In this document: positions 33,394-42,373 of the stretch, piece by piece
Layout of the letters: every line of letters begins with the position of its first letter
How positions within the stretch are numbered: position 1 is the stretch's first letter
Assembly: GCA_947475005.1 (NCBI GenBank)
Contig: CANJLI010000007.1
Span: 1-58,129 of the forward strand
Direction: 5' to 3'
Length of the DNA stretch: 58,129 nt
Source of the DNA: Deltaproteobacteria bacterium
Lineage (GTDB): Bacteria > Bdellovibrionota_B > Oligoflexia > Oligoflexales > Bog-1112
The notes under the pieces: model-generated
Told to the model about the DNA's origin: nothing
What the model saw: the letters and a program-made list of their open reading frames with translations, nothing else
The model's database searches: none
Made by a program: the position numbers and the translations under genes

Positions 33394-34188
33394 CTAGAAG
33401 TTCATCTTGCTTACTTCTAGAATAGGGTCCAGGTATGCTCGAAAAATATTATCTATTTTTTTCTTACATGAATGACAGTTACGTCCAACTTTTGGCACAC
33501 ATCCTTTACAATAAAAATGCCCACACTGTGTCATCCATTCCACTTTGGAAGTCTCATCCCAACATATTGGACAACAAGCGGAGATTTCGTTTTTAGCCGC
33601 TGATTTTGAACACACAGTTTCCGCAACTTTAGTGTGCTTTTCAAAACTCTCGATGTACTCTTGTATTTTTGCTTCTGCCAACCGTCTCGCTACTCTTGTC
33701 ACAATAGGGTCTTGTAACGCTTGAGGAAAATATTTTTGTAAGCACAAGCAAATAGGATCGAACAAATGAGAGTCATCTGCAGGGTTAAAAGCTTGAGTCC
33801 TGACCACATTATTTATATAAAAACCCACATGAGTAGCTAAACGTTCATTTGAATCGTCCTCGCGATCCAGAAAGCCCTTTAAACTTGTTGATTGCTCGCC
33901 TCTCTTCACATAATTATTTTTTGCTTTTTCTTTTTTACCCTTGAAAAAACAACAAAGGTTTTTCTCCAACCACTCCGCGCGGAGTTTATGAATCATCTGA
34001 TACCCACTAAGATGGCCCTCTAACCATTTTTTAAAAGGAAAAACCGTTGCCGCTGCGCCCTCAGAGTCCGCCATGGTAGCAAGAGCAGAAAAATCTGCAG
34101 GTTGCCCTTCGTCAGTGGCTGACGCAACAACAGAATATGAAAAAAGAAAATGAATACCCACTACTAAAACCAAACGAATCTTTGCCAT
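33394..34188 (-). CDS. Secreted RING-finger protein, candidate E3 ubiquitin ligase
   Basis: A 264-residue protein with a signal peptide (LVLVVGIHFLFSYSVVASA) and a C-terminal RING (about residues 206-240). CPIC, then CGHFYCKGC, then CHSC give the C3HC4 order and spacing of zinc ligands expected for RING-HC. The middle part is helical and unfamiliar. RING proteins recruit ubiquitin-charged E2 enzymes, which bacteria lack, so the expected place of action is a eukaryotic host cell; that is inference. GAAGGTAGTT precedes the ATG. The stop codon directly follows that of kinase 1 on the other strand. Confidence 0.85.
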   Translation of the reverse strand: MAKIRLVLVVGIHFLFSYSVVASATDEGQPADFSALATMADSEGAAATVFPFKKWLEGHLSGYQMIHKLRAEWLEKNLCCFFKGKKEKAKNNYVKRGEQSTSLKGFLDREDDSNERLATHVGFYINNVVRTQAFNPADDSHLFDPICLCLQKYFPQALQDPIVTRVARRLAEAKIQEYIESFEKHTKVAETVCSKSAAKNEISACCPICWDETSKVEWMTQCGHFYCKGCVPKVGRNCHSCKKKIDNIFRAYLDPILEVSKMNF

Positions 34189-34369
34189 AACTACCTTCTA
34201 AGGCTATTTTTTGAACTTATGCCAGCTTTTGTTACCTCTATAATTCAGTAAGAAGCAAGCTAATTCTTATGGCACCAAACGAACCGGCCTGTTCCATTCC
34301 TGCTCAACCTATGGAACAATTGGACGTAGCACTACTTTTAGAAAAGCTACCCCTAGTTGTGAGTCAGCC

Positions 34370-35755
34370 ATGATCAGTTTTTTGGATATGTTCAAAGTTG
34401 GAATTGGGCCTTCGAGCTCCCATACAGTAGGACCGATGAAAATTTGTTTGGCTTTTCTGGAAACTGTAGAAGCCGAAGGACATTGGAAGAAAGTGGACCG
34501 CGTCGAGGTTGAAGTATACGGATCCCTCGCACTTACCGGCAAAGGCCACGGAACAGACAAAGCAATCCTACTTGGATTGATGGGAGAACGCCCCAACACC
34601 GTAGATCCAGAGCATATTCCTGAAAAAATTGAAGCTGTAACAAAACAAGGCACCCTCAAGCTACTCGGTAAAAAAGAAATCCAATTTTCTCCCAAAACAC
34701 ACGTAAATTTCTTGCGTACCAAAACCTTACCCCATCACTCCAATGGGATGAAGCTCCGGGCTTTTGGTAAAGATGTGTGCCTGCGAGAGGAGACGTATTA
34801 CTCCTACGGAGGTGGATTTATCATGACAGAGGCCCAGCTGATCGAGAAAAGGCAGGCAGCTGCAGATTCTCATCCAACCTCGTCGGTCCCCTATCCCTTT
34901 TCTTCTGCAAAGGAATTGCTCGATCTTTGTGACATCAACAGTTGCACCATCTCCCAGCTAATTCGCGCCAATGAAAAGGCCATGCGCCCCAAAGCCGATA
35001 TAGATAAAGAGTTGCTCGAGATTTGGGGGCATATGAATGCCTCTATTGACAGAGGGTGTCTGCGCGAGGGGACGCTACCGGGGGGACTCAAAGTACGTAG
35101 GCGTGCAGCAAGTATCTTTCAAGATCTGCAGAAAAATCCAGAGCAAAATTTGCAAGATCCACTCACCACCTTGGATTGGGTGAATCTCTATGCGCTCGCT
35201 GTAAATGAGGAAAATGCCAGTGGCAGTCGCGTTGTTACAGCACCCACCAATGGAGCAGCTGGCATTATCCCTGCTGTAATTCGTTACTACCAAAAATTTC
35301 ACCGAGGCTCTACAGATGCAGGCATTTGTGATTTTCTACTAACTGCAACGGCCATCGGTCTGCTCTACATGCAAAATGCGTCGATTTCGGGGGCTGAAGT
35401 AGGCTGCCAAGGAGAAGTGGGTGTAGCATGTTCCATGGCAGCTGGGGGATTAGCTGCAGCCATCGGGGGCACCATGATGCAGGTAGAACAAGCTGCTGAG
35501 ATCGGAATGGAACATAATTTGGGACTTACCTGTGATCCCATCGGTGGGCTGGTTCAGATTCCCTGCATCGAGCGCAATGCCATGGGAGCGGTGAAAGCCA
35601 TCAATGCCTCCCGATTGGCTCTGCGCGGCGATGGCAAACATCACGTGTCGCTGGACTCCGTGATCAAAACCATGCGAGATACGGGGAGAGACATGAAGAC
35701 CAAGTACAAAGAAACCTCGCGAGGGGGCTTGGCTGTGAACGTAACCGAATGCTGA
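34370..35755 (+). CDS. sdaA: L-serine ammonia-lyase (iron-sulfur dependent)
   Basis: A 461-residue single-chain L-serine dehydratase that deaminates serine to pyruvate. The beta domain begins [21 protein letters not shown] and the catalytic alpha domain includes [19 protein letters not shown] and the cluster-binding [19 protein letters not shown], with further conserved residues in [22 protein letters not shown]. Length is typical for the fused type. It opens a tight operon with birA (gap of one base) and hutU. Confidence 0.95.
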   Translation: MISFLDMFKVGIGPSSSHTVGPMKICLAFLETVEAEGHWKKVDRVEVEVYGSLALTGKGHGTDKAILLGLMGERPNTVDPEHIPEKIEAVTKQGTLKLLGKKEIQFSPKTHVNFLRTKTLPHHSNGMKLRAFGKDVCLREETYYSYGGGFIMTEAQLIEKRQAAADSHPTSSVPYPFSSAKELLDLCDINSCTISQLIRANEKAMRPKADIDKELLEIWGHMNASIDRGCLREGTLPGGLKVRRRAASIFQDLQKNPEQNLQDPLTTLDWVNLYALAVNEENASGSRVVTAPTNGAAGIIPAVIRYYQKFHRGSTDAGICDFLLTATAIGLLYMQNASISGAEVGCQGEVGVACSMAAGGLAAAIGGTMMQVEQAAEIGMEHNLGLTCDPIGGLVQIPCIERNAMGAVKAINASRLALRGDGKHHVSLDSVIKTMRDTGRDMKTKYKETSRGGLAVNVTEC

Positions 35756-35756
35756 G

Positions 35757-36500
35757 ATGGTTTTGATGCGACCGATTTCCCTTTTATCTTATTCAAGCCT
35801 TGATTCCACCTCATTAGAAGCGCGACGGCAATTAGAGACTTGCCCGTTGCCTTTTGCCGTACATGCAGACGAACAAAAATCTGGTTATGGTCAGCAAAGT
35901 AGAGAGTGGATCAGCCCCGTTGGGAATCTATACATTACGCTGGCTCTGCCATTGGCTGGTTTAACCCACCCTCTTCCGTTGTTGCCTCTGCGCGTGGCAA
36001 TCACGGTGGCAAGATGGATTGAGTCGGTGTGGCAGGTGCAAGTACAGCTAAAATGGCCCAATGATCTGATGCACAACGGAAGAAAATTGGGGGGTATTTT
36101 GTGTGAGACTTCTCTACAAGATGGAGCCGCTCAATCCGTACTCATCGGCATTGGAATCAACGTACAGCACGCACCCGATGAAGATCTAGGACCCAGTGCC
36201 TATCCCAGTGTGGCACTTGCAGATCTGGTCTCCGACCCCGGTTGGGTGATGGGAGGAAGCAAACAGTGGGCCGAGTTGCTTCTTGAACGATGGTACGCCT
36301 TATGGGAAATGTCCCACGAGGAAATTTTGAGTGGGTTCTCCCAGCTGCAGATCGGACCTGGGGAGAAATGGGTCTCTGCCGAGGGATTGGTCTACCGAGA
36401 TTGTGGGATTTCTGAAGCTGGGTTTTTACAGCTGGAGCGGGAAGGGGAAAGGCTGGAGCTGGTGAGTGCTACCCACGGGTTTAGGTGGGTGCCTTCTTAA
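35757..36500 (+). CDS. birA: Biotin-[acetyl-CoA carboxylase] ligase
   Basis: A 247-residue biotin protein ligase that makes biotinyl-AMP and attaches biotin to carboxylase subunits. The ATP/biotin loop is GYGQQSREWISPVGNLYIT, the catalytic Lys is in KWPNDLM, and GIGINV is conserved. There is no N-terminal helix-turn-helix, so it should not repress transcription as E. coli BirA does. It starts directly after sdaA; a second ATG three codons in is possible. Confidence 0.93.
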   Translation: MVLMRPISLLSYSSLDSTSLEARRQLETCPLPFAVHADEQKSGYGQQSREWISPVGNLYITLALPLAGLTHPLPLLPLRVAITVARWIESVWQVQVQLKWPNDLMHNGRKLGGILCETSLQDGAAQSVLIGIGINVQHAPDEDLGPSAYPSVALADLVSDPGWVMGGSKQWAELLLERWYALWEMSHEEILSGFSQLQIGPGEKWVSAEGLVYRDCGISEAGFLQLEREGERLELVSATHGFRWVPS

Positions 36501-36521
36501 TTTTTTTATAAGGAAAAGAAA

Positions 36522-38498
36522 ATGTTCACACAAGGCATCCCCGATATCCTACCGAAAGCTCCTCCCTTCGACCCGCAGGTCCCCCGAGCCCCCCGTCGCA
36601 AGATGATCCTCTCCTCGGAGGAGCAAAAACTCGCGGTACGAAACGCCTTGCGATACATCCCCACCCAGCACCACTCCACGTTGGCAAAAGAGTTTGAGGA
36701 AGAGCTACACACCTACGGTCGCATTTACATGTACCGCTATCGCCCTCACGAGGAGATGCGAGCACGACCCTTTCACGAGTATCCTGCGCGCTGCCCCCAA
36801 GCAGCTGCCATCATGGTGATGATCCAAAATAACCTGGATCCTGCAGTTGCGCAGTACCCCTATGAGCTCATCACCTACGGGGGAAATGGAGCCGTGTTTC
36901 AAAACTGGGCCCAGTACCGACTCACCATGCACTACCTCGCTACTATGACCCAAACTCAGACCCTGGTAATTTACTCCGGTCATCCTTTGGGCCTCTTTCC
37001 TTCCTCCGTGGATGCACCCCGAGTGGTGGTCACCAATGGGATGATGGTCCCCAACTACTCTCGCCCCCAAGACTGGGATCGCTATAATGCCCTGGGTGTC
37101 ACCCAGTATGGACAAATGACCGCAGGCTCTTACATGTACATCGGCCCTCAGGGGATCGTACACGGCACTACCCTCACGTTACTGAATGCAGGGCGCCTCA
37201 TTCGAGAAAAAAAGAAAGCTACGCATACACAACCAGCAGAGACCAACTTGCGAGGTCTCCTCTTCGTCTCCTCTGGGTTGGGGGGCATGTCAGGGGCCCA
37301 AGCCAAAGCGGCTGTGATCGCAGGGGCTGTAGGGGTCCTTGCAGAGATTAACCCTGCTGCTGTGCACAAACGAAAATCCCAAGGGTGGGTGGATGAAGTC
37401 TACGAAGACCTTGACACACTCCTCCCCCGCATCCGACAAGCCAAATCCCAGGGAGAAGCTGTCTCCATGGCCTATCTTGGCAACATTGTGGATCTATGGG
37501 AACGTTTAGCTGATTCTGATATTGCTGTAGAAATTGGCTCTGACCAAACCTCTCTGCATAACCCCTATGCAGGTGGGTACTACCCCGTTTCTCTTTCCTT
37601 CGAAGCAGCCAACCTGCAAATGATCGAAAATCCTCCTGGGTTTAAAGAGGCTGTGCAGGAGAGCTTGCGACGTCACGTAGACGCCATCGAGCGCTTGCAT
37701 CAACGAGGCATGTACTTCTTCGATTATGGCAATGCGTTCTTATTGGAAGCCCAACGCGCAGGGGCTGCTGTGATGGATGCTCATGAGCGATTTCGCTACC
37801 CCTCCTACGTGCAAGACATCATGGGCCCCTTGTGCTTTGACTATGGATTTGGACCCTTTCGTTGGGTGTGCACCTCTGGGGATCCTACAGATCTACATAA
37901 GACCGATGCCATCGCAGCAGAGGTACTGCAAGGGCTCCTGGCAACCGCACCCGCTGATATTCGTCAGCAATGGCTCGACAATCTCCTGTGGATCCAATCT
38001 GCGGAAGAAAACCGACTCGTGGTGGGCTCCCAAGCTCGCATCCTATATTCCGATAGCGAAGGGAGAGTCGCTCTTGCACGTCGTTTAAACCAAGCTGTTG
38101 CTGATGGTACCTTATCTGCTCCCGTAGTCATCGGTCGCGACCATCACGATGTCTCCGGTACCGACTCGCCTTTTCGAGAGACTTCTAACCTCTACGACGG
38201 CTCCCAATTCACAGCAGATATGGCAGTCCACAACTTCGTAGGCGATGGATTTCGAGGCGCTACCTGGATCTCTTTGCACAACGGAGGCGGCGTGGGTTGG
38301 GGAGAAGCGATTAACGGAGGCTTTGGATTGGTCCTAGACGGCTCTGCCGATTGCGAGCGACGCCTCACAAGCATGCTGCACTGGGATGTAAACAACGGCA
38401 TCGCACGGCGCAGCTGGGGGCGCAACCCAGGGGCTCGCATTGCTATTGAGAGGGAGATGCAGCGCACTCCTGGGCTTAGGGTGACTTTGCCTTTTTAA
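36522..38498 (+). CDS. hutU: Urocanate hydratase, long eukaryote-like form
   Basis: Urocanase hydrates urocanate to imidazolone propionate in histidine degradation, using tightly bound NAD. At 658 residues it is longer than the usual roughly 555-residue bacterial HutU and follows the animal UROC1 pattern along its length (NALRYIPTQHHSTLAKEFEEEL, YGRIYMYR, NNLDPAVAQYP). The NAD-binding GLGGMSGAQAKAA, the catalytic region RWVCTSGDP and RDHHDVSGTDSPFRETS are intact. No other hut gene is in the window. It is 21 bp after birA. The stop codon runs into the T-rich tract of repeat element R3. Confidence 0.95.
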   Translation: MFTQGIPDILPKAPPFDPQVPRAPRRKMILSSEEQKLAVRNALRYIPTQHHSTLAKEFEEELHTYGRIYMYRYRPHEEMRARPFHEYPARCPQAAAIMVMIQNNLDPAVAQYPYELITYGGNGAVFQNWAQYRLTMHYLATMTQTQTLVIYSGHPLGLFPSSVDAPRVVVTNGMMVPNYSRPQDWDRYNALGVTQYGQMTAGSYMYIGPQGIVHGTTLTLLNAGRLIREKKKATHTQPAETNLRGLLFVSSGLGGMSGAQAKAAVIAGAVGVLAEINPAAVHKRKSQGWVDEVYEDLDTLLPRIRQAKSQGEAVSMAYLGNIVDLWERLADSDIAVEIGSDQTSLHNPYAGGYYPVSLSFEAANLQMIENPPGFKEAVQESLRRHVDAIERLHQRGMYFFDYGNAFLLEAQRAGAAVMDAHERFRYPSYVQDIMGPLCFDYGFGPFRWVCTSGDPTDLHKTDAIAAEVLQGLLATAPADIRQQWLDNLLWIQSAEENRLVVGSQARILYSDSEGRVALARRLNQAVADGTLSAPVVIGRDHHDVSGTDSPFRETSNLYDGSQFTADMAVHNFVGDGFRGATWISLHNGGGVGWGEAINGGFGLVLDGSADCERRLTSMLHWDVNNGIARRSWGRNPGARIAIEREMQRTPGLRVTLPF

Positions 38499-39044
38499 TT
38501 TTTTTGTTTTGTGGAACCAGCTGCGCAGTTTCCACACCTCCTTGCCACGCACTTGGAGCGCAGTCGAATTCCTTTCGGTTACCATGTTAGAGCCAAGGCC
38601 GGCGCTCGCTCGGGGCCTCCCACCCTCTCAAAATCGCAGACAATGTTTTAGTCATGGACAGTAAAAACCAGGCTGCGATTTGTGACCCGGGTAGGTCCCC
38701 CCAAGCGGCTGCCCTTGGCCCCTCAACTGGTAACCAAAAGGAATTCGACCGATCTCTCCCGTAGCTACAAAGATCTGGTAGCAGCGAGAGAACGGAGATG
38801 CATTTCCAGAATGACGCGCCAAGGGCAGCCGCTTGGGGGGACCTACCCGGGTCGAAAGCGCAGCGGACGTTCTAGATTCCCTGACGAGGATTTGCTCTGC
38901 GATTGAGAGAGGGTGGGAGGCCCCGAGCGAGCGCCGGCCTTGACGTGTCATTCTGGAAATACATCCCCGTTCTTCCCTTGCGTAGCAAGGAAGGTCTGGA
39001 AAACTGCGCAGCTGGTTTCCAGAGAAAAGAAAAAGAAAAAGAAA
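38499..39044. repeat. Composite hairpin element R3
   Basis: It fills the convergent gap between hutU and pfkA. Order: a T-rich tract; a terminal hairpin of the GTGGAACC type at 38511-38535; large stem-loop A with outer arm 38566-38598 pairing with 38713-38746 (arm type b, GAATTCCTTTCGGTTACC); a central hairpin GTAGCTAC...GGTAGCAG (38760-38786); large stem-loop B with outer arm 38786-38822 pairing with 38939-38975 (type a, TTTCCAGAATGAC); a terminal hairpin of the CTGGAAA type ending at 39022; and a purine tract of AAAAG/AAAAAG units up to the pfkA stop. The terminal hairpins are of different types, and each pairs locally. Confidence 0.92.
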
Positions 39045-40106
39045 TCAACGCCCCAAACAAATCCCAGTAGCTTCTGCTGTATGCACAATGTCGGAGGCAA
39101 GGTCCACTTTTTTCCGTTGAAAAGACTCAATCTGATCATAAGGAACTTGAGTCAATGTAGCTCCTTGCAGCGCAACGATGCACCCAAATTGCTTGCGCAT
39201 TACGAGATCCATGGCATGAACGGCAAAGCGATTGGCCAAAATGCGATCCCACGAGCTAGGCATCCCCCCTCGTTGCAAATGTCCCAACACGGTGTAGCGC
39301 GTATCCATCTTCGTCTTTTCAAAGAGAGTGCTCGCTACGATAGAGCCGATGCCTCCCAAATTCTTAACCCCAGTGGTATTGCCCCCATAGTAGGGAGAGG
39401 CGGCATCCTCGTGTGCCCCTTCGGATACCACAACCAAGGAGAAGTTACGCCCTTGCTGCTTGCGTCGCTGAATGGTGGCACACACCGGCTCGTAGGCAAA
39501 GGGAATCTCCGGAATCAAGATCACATGGGCACCCCCTGCAATCCCTCCGTGAAGTGCAATGTAGCCAGAATCCCGTCCCATGACCTCTAATACCATGATC
39601 CGATCATGAGATTCCGCCGTAGAACGCAGACGGAACACCGCATCTGCTACAATATCCACACAACTGGAAAACCCGATGGTTTGATCTGTACCCGGTAAAT
39701 CATTATCGATGGTTTTGGGAATCCCAATCACAGGAACTCCATGATCCACCAAGGTTTTTGCCATCCCCTGGGTCCCCTCTCCTCCCACCACAAGGAGGGC
39801 ATCAAGACCGAGGTTTTTTACACCCTCTAAGGTATTGCGTATGCTTACCTCTCGTTGATCCGACTCGTATGGATTTCCCCCTTGGTTGCAGGTACCCAAA
39901 ATCGTACCCCCTCGGTGCAAGATATCCTGAACCCCGTCTAACGTAAGGGGATGGGCTCGCATAGGACGCTGCATGAGTCCGTTCATCCCATCACGAATGC
40001 CGATGATCTCCATTCCAGGATGCTGGCTAGCAAACCTTACCACACCCCGAATTACCGCATTAAGCCCTGGACAATCTCCCCCACCGGTACATATGCCTAT
40101 TTTCAT
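39045..40106 (-). CDS. pfkA: 6-phosphofructokinase
   Basis: Phosphofructokinase of glycolysis, 353 residues from the ATG at 40106 (MKIGICTGGGDCPGLNAV, with AAGGAT upstream). The nucleotide loop is GGEGTQGMA and the catalytic loop is PKTIDNDLPGTD. In the usual phosphoryl-donor rule a Gly at the 104-equivalent position favours ATP, whereas the Lys in PKTIDND is the form also seen in pyrophosphate enzymes. The combination occurs in ATP-dependent actinobacterial-type enzymes, so ATP is more likely, not certain. Upstream in-frame starts reach into the HU control region and are less likely. Confidence 0.93.
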   Translation of the reverse strand: MKIGICTGGGDCPGLNAVIRGVVRFASQHPGMEIIGIRDGMNGLMQRPMRAHPLTLDGVQDILHRGGTILGTCNQGGNPYESDQREVSIRNTLEGVKNLGLDALLVVGGEGTQGMAKTLVDHGVPVIGIPKTIDNDLPGTDQTIGFSSCVDIVADAVFRLRSTAESHDRIMVLEVMGRDSGYIALHGGIAGGAHVILIPEIPFAYEPVCATIQRRKQQGRNFSLVVVSEGAHEDAASPYYGGNTTGVKNLGGIGSIVASTLFEKTKMDTRYTVLGHLQRGGMPSSWDRILANRFAVHAMDLVMRKQFGCIVALQGATLTQVPYDQIESFQRKKVDLASDIVHTAEATGICLGR

Positions 40107-40340
40107 GCTTATATCCTTTATTATAGAGGCACGTTCATACCTCATCTGCAGGAGAAAATCCATCTGTAGGGGAGCAGAATAGAGGCGACACCCTGTCAAA
40201 ATAGGGTTTGAAGGCACAAAACATCATCGCCCCTTACAAAAAGCCATTGATTCATTGCATAGCCCCTCTGCAAAACGGTAAAGAGCGTAGTCGTCATAGA
40301 ATAAAATGTAGAAATTGACTTTACCGATTGGAGGCCATCA

Positions 40341-40640
40341 ATGAATCGAGCCGAGCTTACCGAGTTTATCTCAACGGATATGGAAATCACTAAGGCACAG
40401 GCCGATCGTTTCATTTCCTGCTTTACCGATGCCGTTTACACCAACATCCGCAAAGAGGGTGTAAAAATTGTTGGGTTCGGTACTTTTAGCTCTGCAAAGC
40501 GCAAAGCACGTGTGGGTCGTAATCCTCAAACCGGCGATGAAGTAAAGATTCCCGCTCGTTGGGCTGTCACCTTCAAGGCTGGCAGTGTATTGAAAGAAGC
40601 AGCTGGCAAAACAACTGCTGCCCCTAAGAAAAAGAAATAA
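40341..40640 (+). CDS. HU-family DNA-binding protein
   Basis: A 99-residue HU/IHF-type nucleoid protein. The dimerisation helices (NRAELTEFISTDMEITKAQADRFI) are followed by the conserved GFGTFSSAKRKARVGRNPQTG arm, which inserts into DNA. A Lys-rich tail (APKKKK) extends beyond the normal fold. It has a GGAGG site and starts 7 bp before the end-to-end coupled deaminase gene. Sharp DNA bends and four-way junctions are preferred HU targets, which is relevant to the many cruciform-prone repeats here only as speculation. Confidence 0.94.
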   Translation: MNRAELTEFISTDMEITKAQADRFISCFTDAVYTNIRKEGVKIVGFGTFSSAKRKARVGRNPQTGDEVKIPARWAVTFKAGSVLKEAAGKTTAAPKKKK

Positions 40641-40647
40641 CATTTCG

Positions 40648-41067
40648 ATGCGTCCCGCTTTCGAAGAAATCTACATGCGCCTTGCGTTCTTGATGGCCAA
40701 ACGCTCCAGTTGCCGCCGGTTGCAGGTGGGGACCGTCATCACCAGCACCGATTACCGCAAGGTGTTGGCAGTGGGTTACAACGGCAATGCAAGCGGCTTG
40801 CCCAACGATTGTGACCGCACGGATCCAGGCGTATGTGGATGTTTGCACTCCGAAGAAAATGCCATCATTAATTGTGACACCCCTCGGTGGATGGAGAAGA
40901 TAGCCTTCGTCACCCATCACCCGTGCTCTGCATGCGCCAAACGGTTTATCAACCTCGGACACATGAAGAAAATTTTCTATGCCTTACCCTATCGCAATGC
41001 AGACGGTGCAAATCTTCTGCAGCAAACCGGTATCGAACTGATTCACTTGCCCATCTCGATGGAATAG
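40648..41067 (+). CDS. dCMP deaminase family protein
   Basis: A 139-residue zinc deaminase of the dCMP deaminase/ComEB type. The zinc and proton-shuttle motifs are CLHSEEN (His-x-Glu) and HHPCSACAK (PCxxC). The probable reaction is dCMP to dUMP, which feeds thymidylate synthesis. It follows the HU gene by 7 bp and should be co-transcribed with it. Confidence 0.9.
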   Translation: MRPAFEEIYMRLAFLMAKRSSCRRLQVGTVITSTDYRKVLAVGYNGNASGLPNDCDRTDPGVCGCLHSEENAIINCDTPRWMEKIAFVTHHPCSACAKRFINLGHMKKIFYALPYRNADGANLLQQTGIELIHLPISME

Positions 41068-41213
41068 GGCTCTCCTCGTCCTTCCAACTTCTAGAAAAAG
41101 AAACACCCATAAAATCGATTTTTGTGAAAATCCTCTTTTTTTTCAAGAGGCTTCCTGTTATTGAGCTATTCGTCTATACAAAATACTCGCTGACTTTGCC
41201 TTGGAACAAATAA

Positions 41214-42275
41214 ATGAATATCCGATCTATTTTGATGGCTTTCTTTCTCCTATATGGATCTCACGGATATGGCGCCGAAAAGTGCACAATTCAGGAGTTT
41301 AAACCCGGAAAAGTAGAGAATGACTATTTTTTAAAGTTGTCAGAGCCTCTTGGAAGAGGCGCTATGGCAACAGTGTATGAAGGAACACAGAAGACGGTGG
41401 AAAAAAAAAGAGTTGCCATTCGTCGCATTGCCCTCGCTACCAAACCCGCCTCATTCATAAAGGACGAATTACAAGGGTTTTTCTTCCAAAAAAAACTAAC
41501 TCATCCCAATTTGTTACCCGTGCATGACATCTATAAAACCCATCTGCATCTTGACGCTATTTTACCCCTTATGGAAGGCGGGGAACTCTTTGATCTGGTC
41601 GTAGAACATAAGGCCCTCCCCCATGCTGTAGCAGAGCAATACCTCGCATATATTCTCGATGCCATAGCCTACATCCATGAACAAGGCCTCATATTTCGAG
41701 ATCTAAAGCCAGAAAATCTAATGTTTCAATACAAACTGCCACCAGGTCAAAAATATCCAAAAGGCAGTGATATACGCCTTGGAGATTTCGGCTTTACCCG
41801 TAAGTCCAGCGATAAAAAAGGGCTTGCATGCAGATGCGGAACATTCTCATATATGGCACCTGAAAGCTTCTGCTATGAGAGGGAGATGGAACGAGACTGC
41901 AGCTACGAGGTGGACATATGGGCTATCGGCTGTACTTTCTATACAATGGTGCATGGACATTTAATGTTTGAAATTCGTAAGTACGAAAGCATGTACTTAT
42001 TATTCCAGCGTATACAGACACGCAATTACACACTAACTTGCTGCCAGAGACAACACACTACTCCAGAATATACTCAGTTCTTTACAGATATTTTTAATGC
42101 CCCTGGAGATAAGACACCTCGCATGCGCCCCTCTTGTCGAGAGATCCAAAGAAAATACCCCTGGGCTCAGATTCCAGGTCCCGCTTCTGCTCCACCACAC
42201 GAATCTTCTGACCTCCGACACCGTCTCTCCACGCTCCAACTTTCAAGTACCCCTCCTAACTCTTCAATTAAATAA
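41214..42275 (+). CDS. Secreted Ser/Thr protein kinase-like protein 2
   Basis: A 353-residue protein with a signal peptide (SILMAFFLLYGSHGYGA) and an almost full kinase domain. The Gly loop is LGRGAMATVYEG. The catalytic loop is FRDLKPEN, with the His of HRD replaced by Phe and the Asp kept. DFG is intact and the activation segment ends YMAPES. The VAIK lysine is replaced by Arg (RVAIRRI). A Pro/Ser-rich tail follows PWAQIPG. It is a close paralogue of the next gene: signal peptide, LPLMEGG(E/D)LF and RPSCR(E/K)IQ...YPWAQI are shared. The Arg substitution raises doubt about normal ATP use. Confidence 0.88.
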   Translation: MNIRSILMAFFLLYGSHGYGAEKCTIQEFKPGKVENDYFLKLSEPLGRGAMATVYEGTQKTVEKKRVAIRRIALATKPASFIKDELQGFFFQKKLTHPNLLPVHDIYKTHLHLDAILPLMEGGELFDLVVEHKALPHAVAEQYLAYILDAIAYIHEQGLIFRDLKPENLMFQYKLPPGQKYPKGSDIRLGDFGFTRKSSDKKGLACRCGTFSYMAPESFCYEREMERDCSYEVDIWAIGCTFYTMVHGHLMFEIRKYESMYLLFQRIQTRNYTLTCCQRQHTTPEYTQFFTDIFNAPGDKTPRMRPSCREIQRKYPWAQIPGPASAPPHESSDLRHRLSTLQLSSTPPNSSIK

Positions 42276-42373
42276 GCGACACCCGTCAGAAGTCGGCTTG
42301 CAATACCCAATTATTACTGTTAGTTACGAGTAATAGCCACCAATATTGCCTCGTCTATCATGGGAGAAACCGA

